From NCBI GenBank assembly GCA_016716965.1, contig JADJUP010000053.1, positions 62,001 through 126,000 of the forward strand: 64,000 nucleotides of DNA, read 5' to 3'. This document shows, one piece after another, positions 38,271-46,477 of this stretch. A program made the position numbers and the translations under genes. Below the pieces are notes generated by a model. That model searched no databases and was not told the DNA's origin. It worked only from the letters and a program-made list of their open reading frames with translations. The stretch is from Sulfuritalea sp. GTDB lineage: Bacteria; Pseudomonadota; Gammaproteobacteria; Burkholderiales; Rhodocyclaceae. Within the stretch, counting starts at the first letter, position 1. Every line of letters starts with the position of its first letter.

Positions 38271-38556
38271 GCGGGAAAGCCTCGACCGCCGCCTTGAGCT
38301 TCTGGCTGGCATGGAAGGTCACGACACGGCGAGCCGTAATCGGGATTTCCTCGCCGGTCTTGGGGTTGCGTCCTGGACGCTGGGGCTTCTCGCGCAACTG
38401 GAAATTGCCGAAACCGGACAGCTTCACGCTGTCACCCTTTTCCAGCGCAAGCCGCACTTCGTCGAAAAAGGCCTCGACCATGTCCTTGGCCTCTCGTTTG
38501 TTGAGGCCCACTTTTTCGAACAGCAGGTCGGCGAGTTCCGCCTTGGTCAATGTCAT
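38251..38556 (-). CDS. ihfA: Integration host factor subunit alpha
   Basis: 101 residues from ATG 38556. It has the HU/IHF fold with the DNA-intercalating arm GRNPKTGEEIPITARRVVTFHASQKLK, and it starts MTLTKAELADLLFEKVGLNKREAK as IHF-alpha does. With IHF-beta it bends DNA at specific sites in transcription, replication and recombination. It follows pheT by 19 bp, the conserved pheT-ihfA order. Confidence 0.95.
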   Translation of the reverse strand: MTLTKAELADLLFEKVGLNKREAKDMVEAFFDEVRLALEKGDSVKLSGFGNFQLREKPQRPGRNPKTGEEIPITARRVVTFHASQKLKAAVEAFPRGNSQQ

Positions 38557-38575
38557 TTTTTTGCTCCGCCCCCTC

Positions 38576-40952
38576 TTATCCTCGCAAGGACGCACCGAAG
38601 TCGCGACCGGCAACTGCCAGCAGATCAGCGATTACCGCGTCCACTTCCGCATCCTCGAGAGTCCGTTGAGTATCTTGCATAACTATCCGGAAGGCAAGGC
38701 TTTTTTCGCTTTCCGCGAGCCCCTTGCCCTGATACACATCGAATAAAGCCACATCGCGCACGATGCCCGGCGCCGCTGCCTTGAGCCCGGCAAGAAGCGG
38801 CGCCAGCGCCTGACTTTGCGGCACCACCAGCGCCAGATCCCGCACCACCGCAGGGAAGCGCGAAACCTCGACATAGGCCGGGAAAGGCGTGGCCAGCACG
38901 GCCGGCAACTCGATTTCGAAAAGCACGGGGGCGGTGCCCAATTCGTGCTTCTGCACCCAGCGCGGATGCAGTTCGCCGATCACGCCGACCGTCGCGCCAT
39001 CCAGCCTGAGTTCGGCGCAGCGTCCGGGATGCAGTGCCGGATGCGCAGCCTTGACGAACTCCAGTCGGCGCGGTGCGAACAAGGCCTCGACGTCGGCCTT
39101 GATGTCGTAGAAATCCACACGCCGCGTGGCCGTGCCCCATTGCTCGGGTTGCGCCGGGCCCGCCGCGAGGCCGCCAAGGCGCAAAGGCTGGGCGAAACCA
39201 TCGACCGGACCGGCCCCCGCTTCACGGCGGAAGCAACGCCCGATCTCGAATACGCGAACGCGCTCGATCTGGCGCTTGCGATTTGCCGCCAGCGTAGCGA
39301 CGAGGCCGCCGACCAGCGTCGAACGCATTACGCCCATCTGGCTGGCAATCGGATTGGCCAGAACGATCGGCGAGGTATTGGCCGCGAAGTCGGCTTCCCA
39401 CGCCGCTTCGACAAAACTGTAGGTGACGACTTCGTGGTAGTCGCGTGCCGCCACCTGTCGCCGTAGCGCCATCGCCGACTTTCGGGATTCACTGGCCGGC
39501 ATCATCGCCATCCGCGCCACCGGCGGCAGCGAGGGGATGTTGTCGTAGCCGTGGATGCGCGCGATTTCCTCGATCAGGTCTTCCTCGATTTCGATGTCGA
39601 AGCGGAAGCTCGGCGGCGTAACACGGAAGCCTTCGGCGACGCGCTCTACCTGCAAGCCCAAACTGTTTAACATGGCCTCGATACGTTCGTCGGGCAGCGC
39701 GATGCCCAGCACCCGGGCTGCGCGCGCGGTGCGCAGTGTCACCGGGGGGCGCTGCGGCAGGTGATCGGGCGCGACTGCTTCCACCACCGGACCGGGCTGG
39801 CCACCGCAGTTCTCGAGGATCAGTTGGGTAGCGCGCTCGATGGCGCGACGTTGCAGTTCGAAGTCGACGCCGCGCTCGTAGCGATGCGAGGCATCCGACG
39901 AAAAGCCCAGCGCGCGCGCCTTGCCGGCGATCGCCGCCGGCGGGAAGAATGCGCTCTCGAGGAAAAGATCGCGCGTCGAGTCCGAGATTCCGGAATGCTC
40001 GCCGCCCATGACGCCGGCCATGGCCAGCGGCTTTTCGTCGTCGGCGATCAGGCGGTATCGGCGGAAGGTGTCACGGTCTGCTCGTTCAGCAACAGCAGTT
40101 TTCGCCGGGGGTCGGCAGGCGCACATGAATGGCACCCGCGAGTTCGGCGTCATCGAAGGCATGCAGCGGCTGGCCGATTTCCAGCATCACGTAGTTGGTG
40201 ACATCTACCAGGAAGGAGATCGAGCGGATGCCGCTGCGCTCGATGCGGCGTTTCATCCATTCCGGCGTCGGCACATTGGCGTTGACGCCGCGCACGATGC
40301 GGCCGCAGTAGCGAGAGCAGGACGCCGGCGCGTCGAGCTGGATCGCACGCCTGTCGTCGATCACGGCTGCCACCGGGGCGATTTCCGGGGCGCTCAGCGC
40401 AACTCCGGTGAGGGCGGACAGCTCGCGAGCAACGCCCAGCACGGAAAGACAGTCGGCGCGATTCGGGGTGAGCTTGATGGTGATCTTGCGGTCGTCGAGA
40501 TCCAGGTGCTTGCGAATGTCTTCGCCGACGACGGCATCGGCGGCCAGCGGCAGCAGGCCGCCGTGATCCTCCGAGAGGCCGAGTTCACGCGCCGAGCAAA
40601 GCATGCCGTAGCTCTCAACCCCGCGCACCTTGGCCTTCCTGATCTCGATGCCAGGCAATTTCGCGCCGACGCGGGCACAGGGCACCTTCATGCCGGCAGC
40701 GACATTCGGTGCGCCGCAAACGATCTGCAAGGGCGCCGCTTCGCCGACATCGACCGAGCAGAGCTTGAGCTTGTCGGCGTCGGGATGCTTCTCGACGCTC
40801 AGCACATGGGCCACGACGACGCCGGCGAACTCGGGCGCGACGGGCTCGTTCTCCTCGACTTCAAGGCCGGCCATGGTCAGCAGGTGGCACAGCTCCTCGT
40901 TGGAGAGCGAGGGATTGCACAGGCTGCGCAGCCAGGATTCGGAAAATTGCAT
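38576..40952 (-). CDS. pheT: Phenylalanine--tRNA ligase beta subunit (two frameshifts)
   Basis: About 790 codons. The first frame (start 40952, MQFSESWLRSLCNPSLSNEEL) carries the tRNA-binding EMAP-like domain and the B3/B4 start. It ends in stop after LPTPGENCCC, near 40090. The second frame carries on with IADDEKPLAMAGVMGG to the C-terminal anticodon-binding FDX-ACB domain. Restoring one base in the A-run at 40098-40102 and one near 40051-40056 gives the expected GEKLLLLNEQTVT...ADT.LIADDEKPLA. So the gene has two one-base deletions relative to a working copy. PheT is essential, so errors in the sequence are the simplest explanation. It charges tRNA-Phe together with PheS, encoded 3 bp upstream. 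Confidence 0.9.
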
Positions 40953-40955
40953 GAT

Positions 40956-42002
40956 TTACTTGAACTGCGCCAGGAAGCGCAGATCACCCTCGAAGAACAG
41001 GCGCAGGTCGTTGATGCCGTAGCGCAGCATGGTCAGGCGGTCCGGACCCATGCCGAAGGCAAAGCCGGTGTACTTTTCCGGATCGAAGCCGCCAAAGCGC
41101 AGGACATTGGGATGAACCATGCCGCAGCCGGCGATCTCCAGCCAGCGGCCTTCGAGCGCGCCGCTCATGAAGGCCACGTCGATTTCGGCCGAGGGCTCGG
41201 TGAAGGGAAAAAAGGAGGGGCGAAAGCGCACCTTCATGTCATCCGACTCGAAGAAGCGGCGCAGGAAATCGGCGACCACGCCCTTGAGGTCGGCAAAGCT
41301 GACCTTCTCGCCGATCCATAGACCTTCGACCTGATGGAACATCGGCGAGTGCGTGGCGTCCGAATCGACGCGATAGACGCGCCCCGGGCAGATCACGCGC
41401 AGTTCAGGCATCGTTTCCGCGTCACGATAGCGTTCGGTGTGCGCCAGCATGGCGCGTACCTGCACCGGACTGGTGTGGGTGCGTAGCAGCACATCGTCAT
41501 TTACCTTGCCGTCCGTGCCGAGCAGGTAGAAGGTGTCGTGCATGGAACGCGCCGGATGGTTCTCCGGCGTGTTGAGTGCGGTGAAGTTGTGCCAGTCGGT
41601 CTCGATCTCCGGGCCGTCGGCAACCTCGAATCCGATGGAGCGAAACAGTTGCTCGATGCGGTCCAGGCTGATGCTCACCGGATGCAGGCCACCGCGCGGC
41701 AAACCGCGTCCGGGCAGCGTGACATCGAGCGCCTCGGTGGCCAGTTGGGCTTCGAGCTGGGCGTTCTTGAGCGCTTCGCGCCGTGCCGTCAGCGCCGACT
41801 CTATGTGTTCCTTGGCGACGTTGATTGCGGCACCGGCCGTCTTGCGCTCTTCGGCGGGAAGCTTGCCCAGGCCCTTGAGCAAGGCCGTCAGCGAGCCTTC
41901 CTTGCCGAGGTAGCGCGCCTTGGCGTCCTCGAGCTTGGCCGGCTCGGTGGCGGCCGCAAAGTCGGCCGTCGCTGACGCTACGAGTTGATCCAGGTTGTCC
42001 AT
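40956..42002 (-). CDS. pheS: Phenylalanine--tRNA ligase alpha subunit
   Basis: 348 residues, full length. An N-terminal coiled coil (residues 1-90) precedes the class II catalytic core with motif 2 (CPGRVYRVDSDATHSPMFHQVEGLWIG) and motif 3 (GFAFGMGPDRLTMLRYGINDLR). It is the catalytic subunit of the (alpha-beta)2 enzyme. It follows rplT across a strong hairpin and precedes pheT by 3 bp. The coding strand contains the reverse of the dispersed motif at 41780-41800, where it encodes ESALTAR in the conserved coiled coil. Confidence 0.95.
   Translation of the reverse strand: MDNLDQLVASATADFAAATEPAKLEDAKARYLGKEGSLTALLKGLGKLPAEERKTAGAAINVAKEHIESALTARREALKNAQLEAQLATEALDVTLPGRGLPRGGLHPVSISLDRIEQLFRSIGFEVADGPEIETDWHNFTALNTPENHPARSMHDTFYLLGTDGKVNDDVLLRTHTSPVQVRAMLAHTERYRDAETMPELRVICPGRVYRVDSDATHSPMFHQVEGLWIGEKVSFADLKGVVADFLRRFFESDDMKVRFRPSFFPFTEPSAEIDVAFMSGALEGRWLEIAGCGMVHPNVLRFGGFDPEKYTGFAFGMGPDRLTMLRYGINDLRLFFEGDLRFLAQFK
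41780..41800 (-). repeat. Dispersed 21-bp motif inside pheS
   Basis: Minus strand: AGTCGGCGCTGAC, GGC, ACGGC, here in the coding sense of pheS, giving ESALTAR. The protein segment looks native to PheS. Confidence 0.75.
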
Positions 42003-42024
42003 TGATCGGGAAGAAGAAGCGGGA

Positions 42025-42060
42025 GTAAAAAAGGAGGCCCCAACAGACTGGGCCTCCTTC
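42025..42060 (-). terminator. Terminator or attenuator between rplT and pheS
   Basis: Minus strand: AAGGAGGCCC, 9-base loop, GGGCCTCCTT, then TTTTTTAC. A perfect 10-bp stem plus T-run sits in the 75-bp gap between the rplT stop and the pheS start. In E. coli this position holds the pheM attenuator; no Phe-rich leader peptide is visible here. Confidence 0.88.
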
Positions 42061-42077
42061 TCCGGGTACAGCGGGAC

Positions 42078-42437
42078 TTAGGCCGTCAGCTTTGCCTTGG
42101 CCAGTGCGGCCAGGGCGGCAAATGCCGGCTTGTCGAATACGGCGAGGTCGGAAAGTACCTTGCGGTCGACTTCGATCGAAGCCTTCTTCAGTCCATTCAT
42201 GAAGGTGCTGTATTTCATGCCCAGTTCGCGGGCCGCCGCATTGATACGGGCGATCCACAGGACACGGAACTGCCGTTTGCGCTGGCGACGGTCGCGATAG
42301 GCATATTGCCCAGCCTTCATCACCGCCTCTTTGGCGATGCGATAGACCTTGCTGCGACGGCCGCGGTAGCCTTTGGCCTTGTCGAGGATCTTCTTGTGGC
42401 GCGCGCGCGCCGTTACACCACGTTTGACTCTTGGCAT
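42078..42437 (-). CDS. rplT: 50S ribosomal protein L20
   Basis: 119 residues, standard length, starting MPRVKRGVTARARHKKILDKAKGYRGRRS. The strongly basic N terminus binds 23S rRNA, and the C-terminal half is ISTFMNGLKKA-like (YSTFMNGLKKASIEVDRKVLSDLAV). In E. coli L20 represses the rpmI-rplT mRNA. It lies 11 bp after rpmI in the infC-rpmI-rplT block. Confidence 0.97.
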   Translation of the reverse strand: MPRVKRGVTARARHKKILDKAKGYRGRRSKVYRIAKEAVMKAGQYAYRDRRQRKRQFRVLWIARINAAARELGMKYSTFMNGLKKASIEVDRKVLSDLAVFDKPAFAALAALAKAKLTA

Positions 42438-42448
42438 GGTGTCTCTCC

Positions 42449-42646
42449 TTAGGCGTTGGGCAGCATGGCGCGCACCGACTTGACGTCGGAGGCATGCACT
42501 TCGTGCACACCGCGCAGCTGGCGCTTGCTCTTGGTGGTTTTCTTGGTCAGGATGTGGCGCTTGAACGCACTCCCGCGCTTGATGCCGCCGGAAGCGCGCA
42601 CGATAAAGCGCTTCTTGGCACCGCTCTTGGTCTTCATCTTCGGCAT
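42449..42646 (-). CDS. rpmI: 50S ribosomal protein L35
   Basis: 65 residues from ATG 42646 (MPKMKTKSGAKKRFIVRASGGIKR). The length and basic composition match L35. The frame is open further upstream but only this start fits the family. It lies between infC and rplT. Confidence 0.96.
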   Translation of the reverse strand: MPKMKTKSGAKKRFIVRASGGIKRGSAFKRHILTKKTTKSKRQLRGVHEVHASDVKSVRAMLPNA

Positions 42647-42760
42647 CGAAGATCTCCCTATTACATGGCTGCCAGGTGTTTCCCGCCTCGGGAACGCTTG
42701 GTGACCCGCAACCACTTCTTGTATCCGCATGCCATGCATGCGGAACAAATTCTCAAACCA

Positions 42761-43288
42761 TCAATGCGGCTTTTTCTTGGAAGCCGCCAGTACCATGATG
42801 AGCTGGCGTCCTTCCATTTTCGGCCACTGTTCAACCATCGCCTGCTGGTCCAGGTCCGTCTTGATCCGTTCCAGCATGCGCATGCCGATCTCCTGGTGCG
42901 CCATTTCGCGTCCGCGGAAACGCAGCGTTATCTTTGCCTTGTCGCCTTCACCCAAAAACTTGATCACATTGCGCAGCTTGATCTGGTAGTCGTTTTCATC
43001 CGTCCCCGGGCGAAACTTCACTTCCTTGACCACGACCTGCTTCTGCTTCAGCTTGGCCTCGTGCTGGCGCTTGGCTTCCTGGTACTTGAACTTGCCGATG
43101 TCCATGATCTTGCAGACTGGCGGCACTGCGGTAGGCGCAATTTCCACCAGATCCACACCGGCTTCCTCGGCCAGTGTCAGCGCCTGACGAATGGGGACTA
43201 TGCCCAGTTGTTCGCCGCCTTCCCCAACCAGTCGAACCTCGGGGGCGGTGATCTCTTCGTTGAGGCGCTGCGTTTTTTCCTGAGCGAT
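42761..43288 (-). CDS. infC: Translation initiation factor IF-3, non-canonical AUC start
   Basis: 175 residues when started at the ATC codon at 43288-43286. The protein begins (M)AQEKTQRLNEEITAPEVRLVGEGGEQLGIV, the complete IF3 N-terminal domain. The first ATG in frame (43156) would delete about 44 residues of it. GGAG lies 9 bases before the ATC. AUU/AUC starts are a known IF3 autoregulation device, because IF3 itself discriminates against non-canonical starts. The C-terminal domain carries KITLRFRGREMAHQEIGM. It lies 28 bp after thrS and before rpmI. Confidence 0.93.
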   Translation of the reverse strand: MAQEKTQRLNEEITAPEVRLVGEGGEQLGIVPIRQALTLAEEAGVDLVEIAPTAVPPVCKIMDIGKFKYQEAKRQHEAKLKQKQVVVKEVKFRPGTDENDYQIKLRNVIKFLGEGDKAKITLRFRGREMAHQEIGMRMLERIKTDLDQQAMVEQWPKMEGRQLIMVLAASKKKPH

Positions 43289-43316
43289 GGTTCAGTTCTC
43301 CAAAAAAATAAAAAAA

Positions 43317-45234
43317 TCAGACCGCCGCACTTCTGCTGCATTTCTCATGCAACAGACGCTCAATCAAGGCCTGGGGGGACATCTGCCCGAGATCCTTATT
43401 GCCACGGGCACGTAAAGCAAGCAACCCTGCGGCCTTTTCCTTGTCACCCACAACAACGATGTAAGGCCGCTTCAACAAGCTATGTTCGCGTATTTTATAG
43501 TTTATTTTCTCTCCGCGCAAATCGCTCTCGACACGCAGGCCGGCATCGCGCAACATTTTTGCCACATTTTCAGCGTAATCAGTCTGGGCCTCGGAGATAT
43601 TCGCCACGACCACCTGCACCGGCGCCAGCCATAACGGGAAAGCACCGGCATGGTTTTCTACCAGAATTCCGATGAAGCGCTCCAGAGAACCGAGGATTGC
43701 GCGGTGCAGCATCACAGGAGTGTGGCGGGCATTGTCCTCGCCGACATACTCGGCGCCAAGCCGGCCGGGCATCGAAAAATCGACCTGCACCGTGCCGCAT
43801 TGCCAGGACCGTCCGATCGCATCCTTGATATGGAACTCGATCTTGGGCCCGTAGAAGGCGCCCTCGCCCGGCAGTTCCTCCCACGACAGGCCGCTTGCCG
43901 TCAGGGCCGCCCGCAGAGCACTTTCCGCCTTGTCCCACAGGCTGTCTTCGCCCACCCTGCCATCCGGACGCAGCGCCAGCTTGACAGCGACCTCGTGAAA
44001 GCCGAAATCGGCATAAACCTCGCGCACCAGATCGTTGAAGGCGGTCACTTCGGACTGGATCTGGTCTTCGGTGCAGAAGATATGCCCGTCGTCCTGGGTG
44101 AAACCGCGCACGCGCATCACGCCATGAAGCGCACCGGAGGGCTCGTTGCGATGGCAGGAACCAAACTCCCCATAGCGCAAAGGCAGGTCGCGGTAGGAAC
44201 GCACGTCGGTATTGAATATCTGTACATGCCCCGGACAATTCATCGGCTTTACCGCATAGTCCCGGTTCTCCGACTCGGTCGTAAACATGTTGTGCTTGAA
44301 ATGCTCCCAATGGCCGGAGCGCTCCCACAGGGTGCGGTCGAGGATCTGCGGACAACGCACCTCCTGATAGCCGTGGTCGCGATAGATGCGGCGCATGTAC
44401 TGCTCGACTTCCTGCCAGACGGTCCAGCCGTGCGGATGCCAGAACACCATGCCGGGCGCCTCTTCCTGCAAGTGAAACAAATCGAGTTGGCGCCCCAGTT
44501 TGCGATGGTCACGCTTCTCGGCTTCGTCCAGCATGTGCAGATAGGCCTCGAGTTCCTCCTTCTTCGCCCATGCCGTACCGTAGATGCGCTGCAACTGTTC
44601 GTTCTTCTGGTCGCCGCGCCAGTAGGCGCCGGCTACCTTCATCAGCTTGAAAACCTTGAGCTTGCCGGTAGACGGCACGTGCGGACCCCGGCAAAGGTCG
44701 ATGAAATCGCCCTCGCGGTAGAGAGATACATCTTCGCCCTGCGGGATCGCGGCAATCAACTCCGACTTGTAGTGTTCGCCAATTGATTTGAAGAATTCCA
44801 CTGCCTTGTCACGCGACCAGACCTCGCGTGACACCGGGAAATCCTTCTTCGCCAATTCGGCCATGCGCTTTTCAATGGCCTCCAAGATCTTCCGGCGTAA
44901 ACGGCCGCTTGCAGGCAAAGTCATAGTAGAAGCCGTTTTCGATCACCGGACCGATGGTCACCTGTGCCTCGGGAAACAGTTCCTTGACTGCGTAGGCCAT
45001 GAGGTGCGAGGTCGAATGACGGATGATGTCCAGACCGTCCGCATCCTTGTCGGTAACGATCGCGACCTCGGCATCGGAGTCGATTAGAAAGGACGTATCC
45101 ACCAGCGCGCCATTGACCCGCCCCGCTATCGCCGCCTTGGCCAGGCCGGCACCGATCGACGCCGCAAACTGCGCCACGGTAACGGCTTGCGGATACTCGC
45201 GTTTCGATCCATCAGGCAGGGTGATCACAGGCAT
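43317..45234 (-). CDS. thrS: Threonine--tRNA ligase (one frameshift)
   Basis: About 639 codons. The first frame (MPVITLPDGSKREYPQAVTVAQFA) holds the TGS and editing-domain start, with HSTSHLMAYAVKELFP. It ends in DLGGH-stop. The second frame resumes with EAIEKRMAELAKKDFPVSREVW and holds the catalytic core (MNCPGHVQIF, RYGEFGSCHRNEPSGALHGVMRVRGFTQDDGHIFC) and the anticodon-binding domain. Removing one base at 44884-44885 restores PEDLEAIEKRM. The enzyme is essential, so an erroneous inserted base is likely. First gene of thrS-infC-rpmI-rplT-pheST-ihfA. Confidence 0.92.
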
Positions 45235-45257
45235 ATTTTCCGGCTCCAGAAATGCAT

Positions 45258-45298
45258 CAGGGCGCACGGTCCACGCGGGAATCACGCGGTGCGCCCTG
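45258..45298 (-). promoter_or_regulatory. Hairpin in the thrS leader, candidate autoregulatory operator
   Basis: CAGGGCGCAC (45258-45267) and GTGCGCCCTG (45289-45298) are perfect 10-bp arms. The 21-base loop can form a nested CGCG / CGCG stem. It lies 24-64 bases before the thrS ATG. E. coli thrS is autoregulated by tRNA-like leader hairpins; here only the position and structure agree, and the anticodon-like loop was not found. Confidence 0.5.
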
Positions 45299-45314
45299 CA
45301 ACTCAACTAAAGAA

Positions 45315-45324
45315 ATTTTATCAC
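45315..45324 (-). promoter_or_regulatory. Putative extended -10 of the thrS operon
   Basis: Minus strand GTGATAAAAT, about 80 bases before the thrS ATG and just upstream of the leader hairpin. No clear -35. Confidence 0.3.
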
Positions 45325-45379
45325 AGCACCTCAGTCGCTTACGGCATCATTTGTCTCTCGCCATGGGAGGAGGAAGGCT

Positions 45380-45805
45380 ATGAACATCACGGAATTCATG
45401 CAGAGCTACAAGCAGGCTTGGGAAAGCAGCGACGAGAACCTGCTGGCATCGCTGTTCGCCACCGACGGTTGCTACCGCAACACGCCCTTTGCCGTTCAGC
45501 AGGGACATGAGGCCATCAAACAATATTGGCAGCGTACCAAGCTGCAAACGGACATCCATCTGCGCTACGAAGTACTGGAACAGCATGCCTCTGGCGGCAT
45601 CGCGCACTGGCACACCACCTACCAGGTCACCTCGGAAGACATGTTCAAGATGTGGGCCGCGTCCACCGGCACCAACATGCTGGCTCGAAAAGATGGCGAT
45701 CCTCTGCCGCGCCTGGCGCTGGACGGCATGGCCATCGTCGAGTTCGATGCTGACGGACTGTGTCGAGAGCTTCGCCTATGGTGGCATAGCCGAATCGACG
45801 AGTAG
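45380..45805 (+). CDS. SnoaL/NTF2-like protein
   Basis: 141 residues from ATG 45380, with GGAGGAAGG 7-15 bases upstream. The pattern MNITEFMQSYKQAWESSDENLLASLFATDGCYRNTPF, then GHEAIKQYW, then antiparallel strands ending LCRELRLWWHSRID, is that of the NTF2/SnoaL cone-shaped fold. Such proteins bind small hydrophobic ligands or act as isomerases; the substrate is unknown. It is a single gene, divergent from thrS. Confidence 0.8.
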   Translation: MNITEFMQSYKQAWESSDENLLASLFATDGCYRNTPFAVQQGHEAIKQYWQRTKLQTDIHLRYEVLEQHASGGIAHWHTTYQVTSEDMFKMWAASTGTNMLARKDGDPLPRLALDGMAIVEFDADGLCRELRLWWHSRIDE

Positions 45806-45831
45806 TGCGGCACGCCATTCGCACACATGAA

Positions 45832-45861
45832 AATGCCGCCCGGCTTTGACGGAGCGGCATT
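45832..45861. terminator. Hairpin between the NTF2-like gene and a 45-aa minus-strand gene
   Basis: AATGCCGC, 14-base loop, GCGGCATT. On the minus strand the stem is followed by TTTTC, so it fits a terminator for the small gene at 45898. On the plus strand it lacks a T-run. Confidence 0.6.
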
Positions 45862-45897
45862 GATGTAACCGACCTCGGCCGCCAAGGCGGCGAGGAT

Positions 45898-46035
45898 TCA
45901 AAGGTAAAGCACTGCCGGAAACGTAACAACAGCAAGAACAAGAACGATCCATTCCAGATCGTGGCGCAGCAGAAAACCAGTGAAATGCAGCACCAGAATG
46001 GTGATGGCAATCACGTAAAAAATGGCAAACAGCAT
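45898..46035 (-). CDS. Very small membrane protein (45 aa)
   Basis: 45 residues from ATG 46035: MLFAIFYVIAITILVLHF, then a short loop GFLLRHDLEW, then a second hydrophobic stretch ending AVLYL. TTGGAG lies about 6 bases upstream of the ATG and a hairpin with T-run follows the stop. The combination of ribosome binding site, two helices with a polar turn, and terminator supports a real gene. It predicts a helical hairpin in the inner membrane. No family is recognised. Confidence 0.6.
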   Translation of the reverse strand: MLFAIFYVIAITILVLHFTGFLLRHDLEWIVLVLAVVTFPAVLYL

Positions 46036-46477
46036 TGGAAGCTCCAAAAGCGGTGACGCATGGACTACAGGCTGGAATTATGCCTGCAACTTAATCCATC
46101 CGCGGATTGCTCGAAAAATCCCCCTGTATGGCAAAGCTTGACCGTCTCGGCCGATCCCACAACAGTCGGCGCTGACGGGACGGCAACTACGTTGACGCTC
46201 ATTGCATCCCGAAAAGTTCCCACGCCCGCCGAAAGCTTTGATTTGACGGGGTGTTACCCAACCAGTTAGCCAGATCAAAATTCACGGCAATCGGAGAACA
46301 TGACGCTACTCGGTGGGTCGTGCGATTTCTCGGTCGACTCTGAATTCCGGCCGGTTAGGTCGTTGCCCACAGTTGGCTTCCGCGTTTCGCCATTCGGGAC
46401 GTTGGCTCGGGGCGATAACGACGCGCGAATTCGGTTCTTTCGCGATGAGATCAAGGCAGCAAAAATGGAGACGTAAG
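46036..46477. other. Gene-free 442-bp region upstream of the beta-barrel protein gene
   Basis: No gene is supported. A 69-codon frame at 46060-46269 has no ribosome binding site, no signal and no recognisable similarity. The stretch contains one intergenic copy of the dispersed 21-bp motif (46164) and should hold the promoter of the outer membrane protein gene. Confidence 0.5.
46164..46184 (+). repeat. Dispersed 21-bp motif, intergenic copy
   Basis: AGTCGGCGCTGAC, GGG, ACGGC, about 300 bp upstream of the outer-membrane protein start. Confidence 0.8.

Noticed and set aside
46060..46269. 69-codon plus-strand frame containing VGADGTA
   Set aside because: No ribosome binding site or signal; the noticeable part is the dispersed 21-bp motif, not a protein family.
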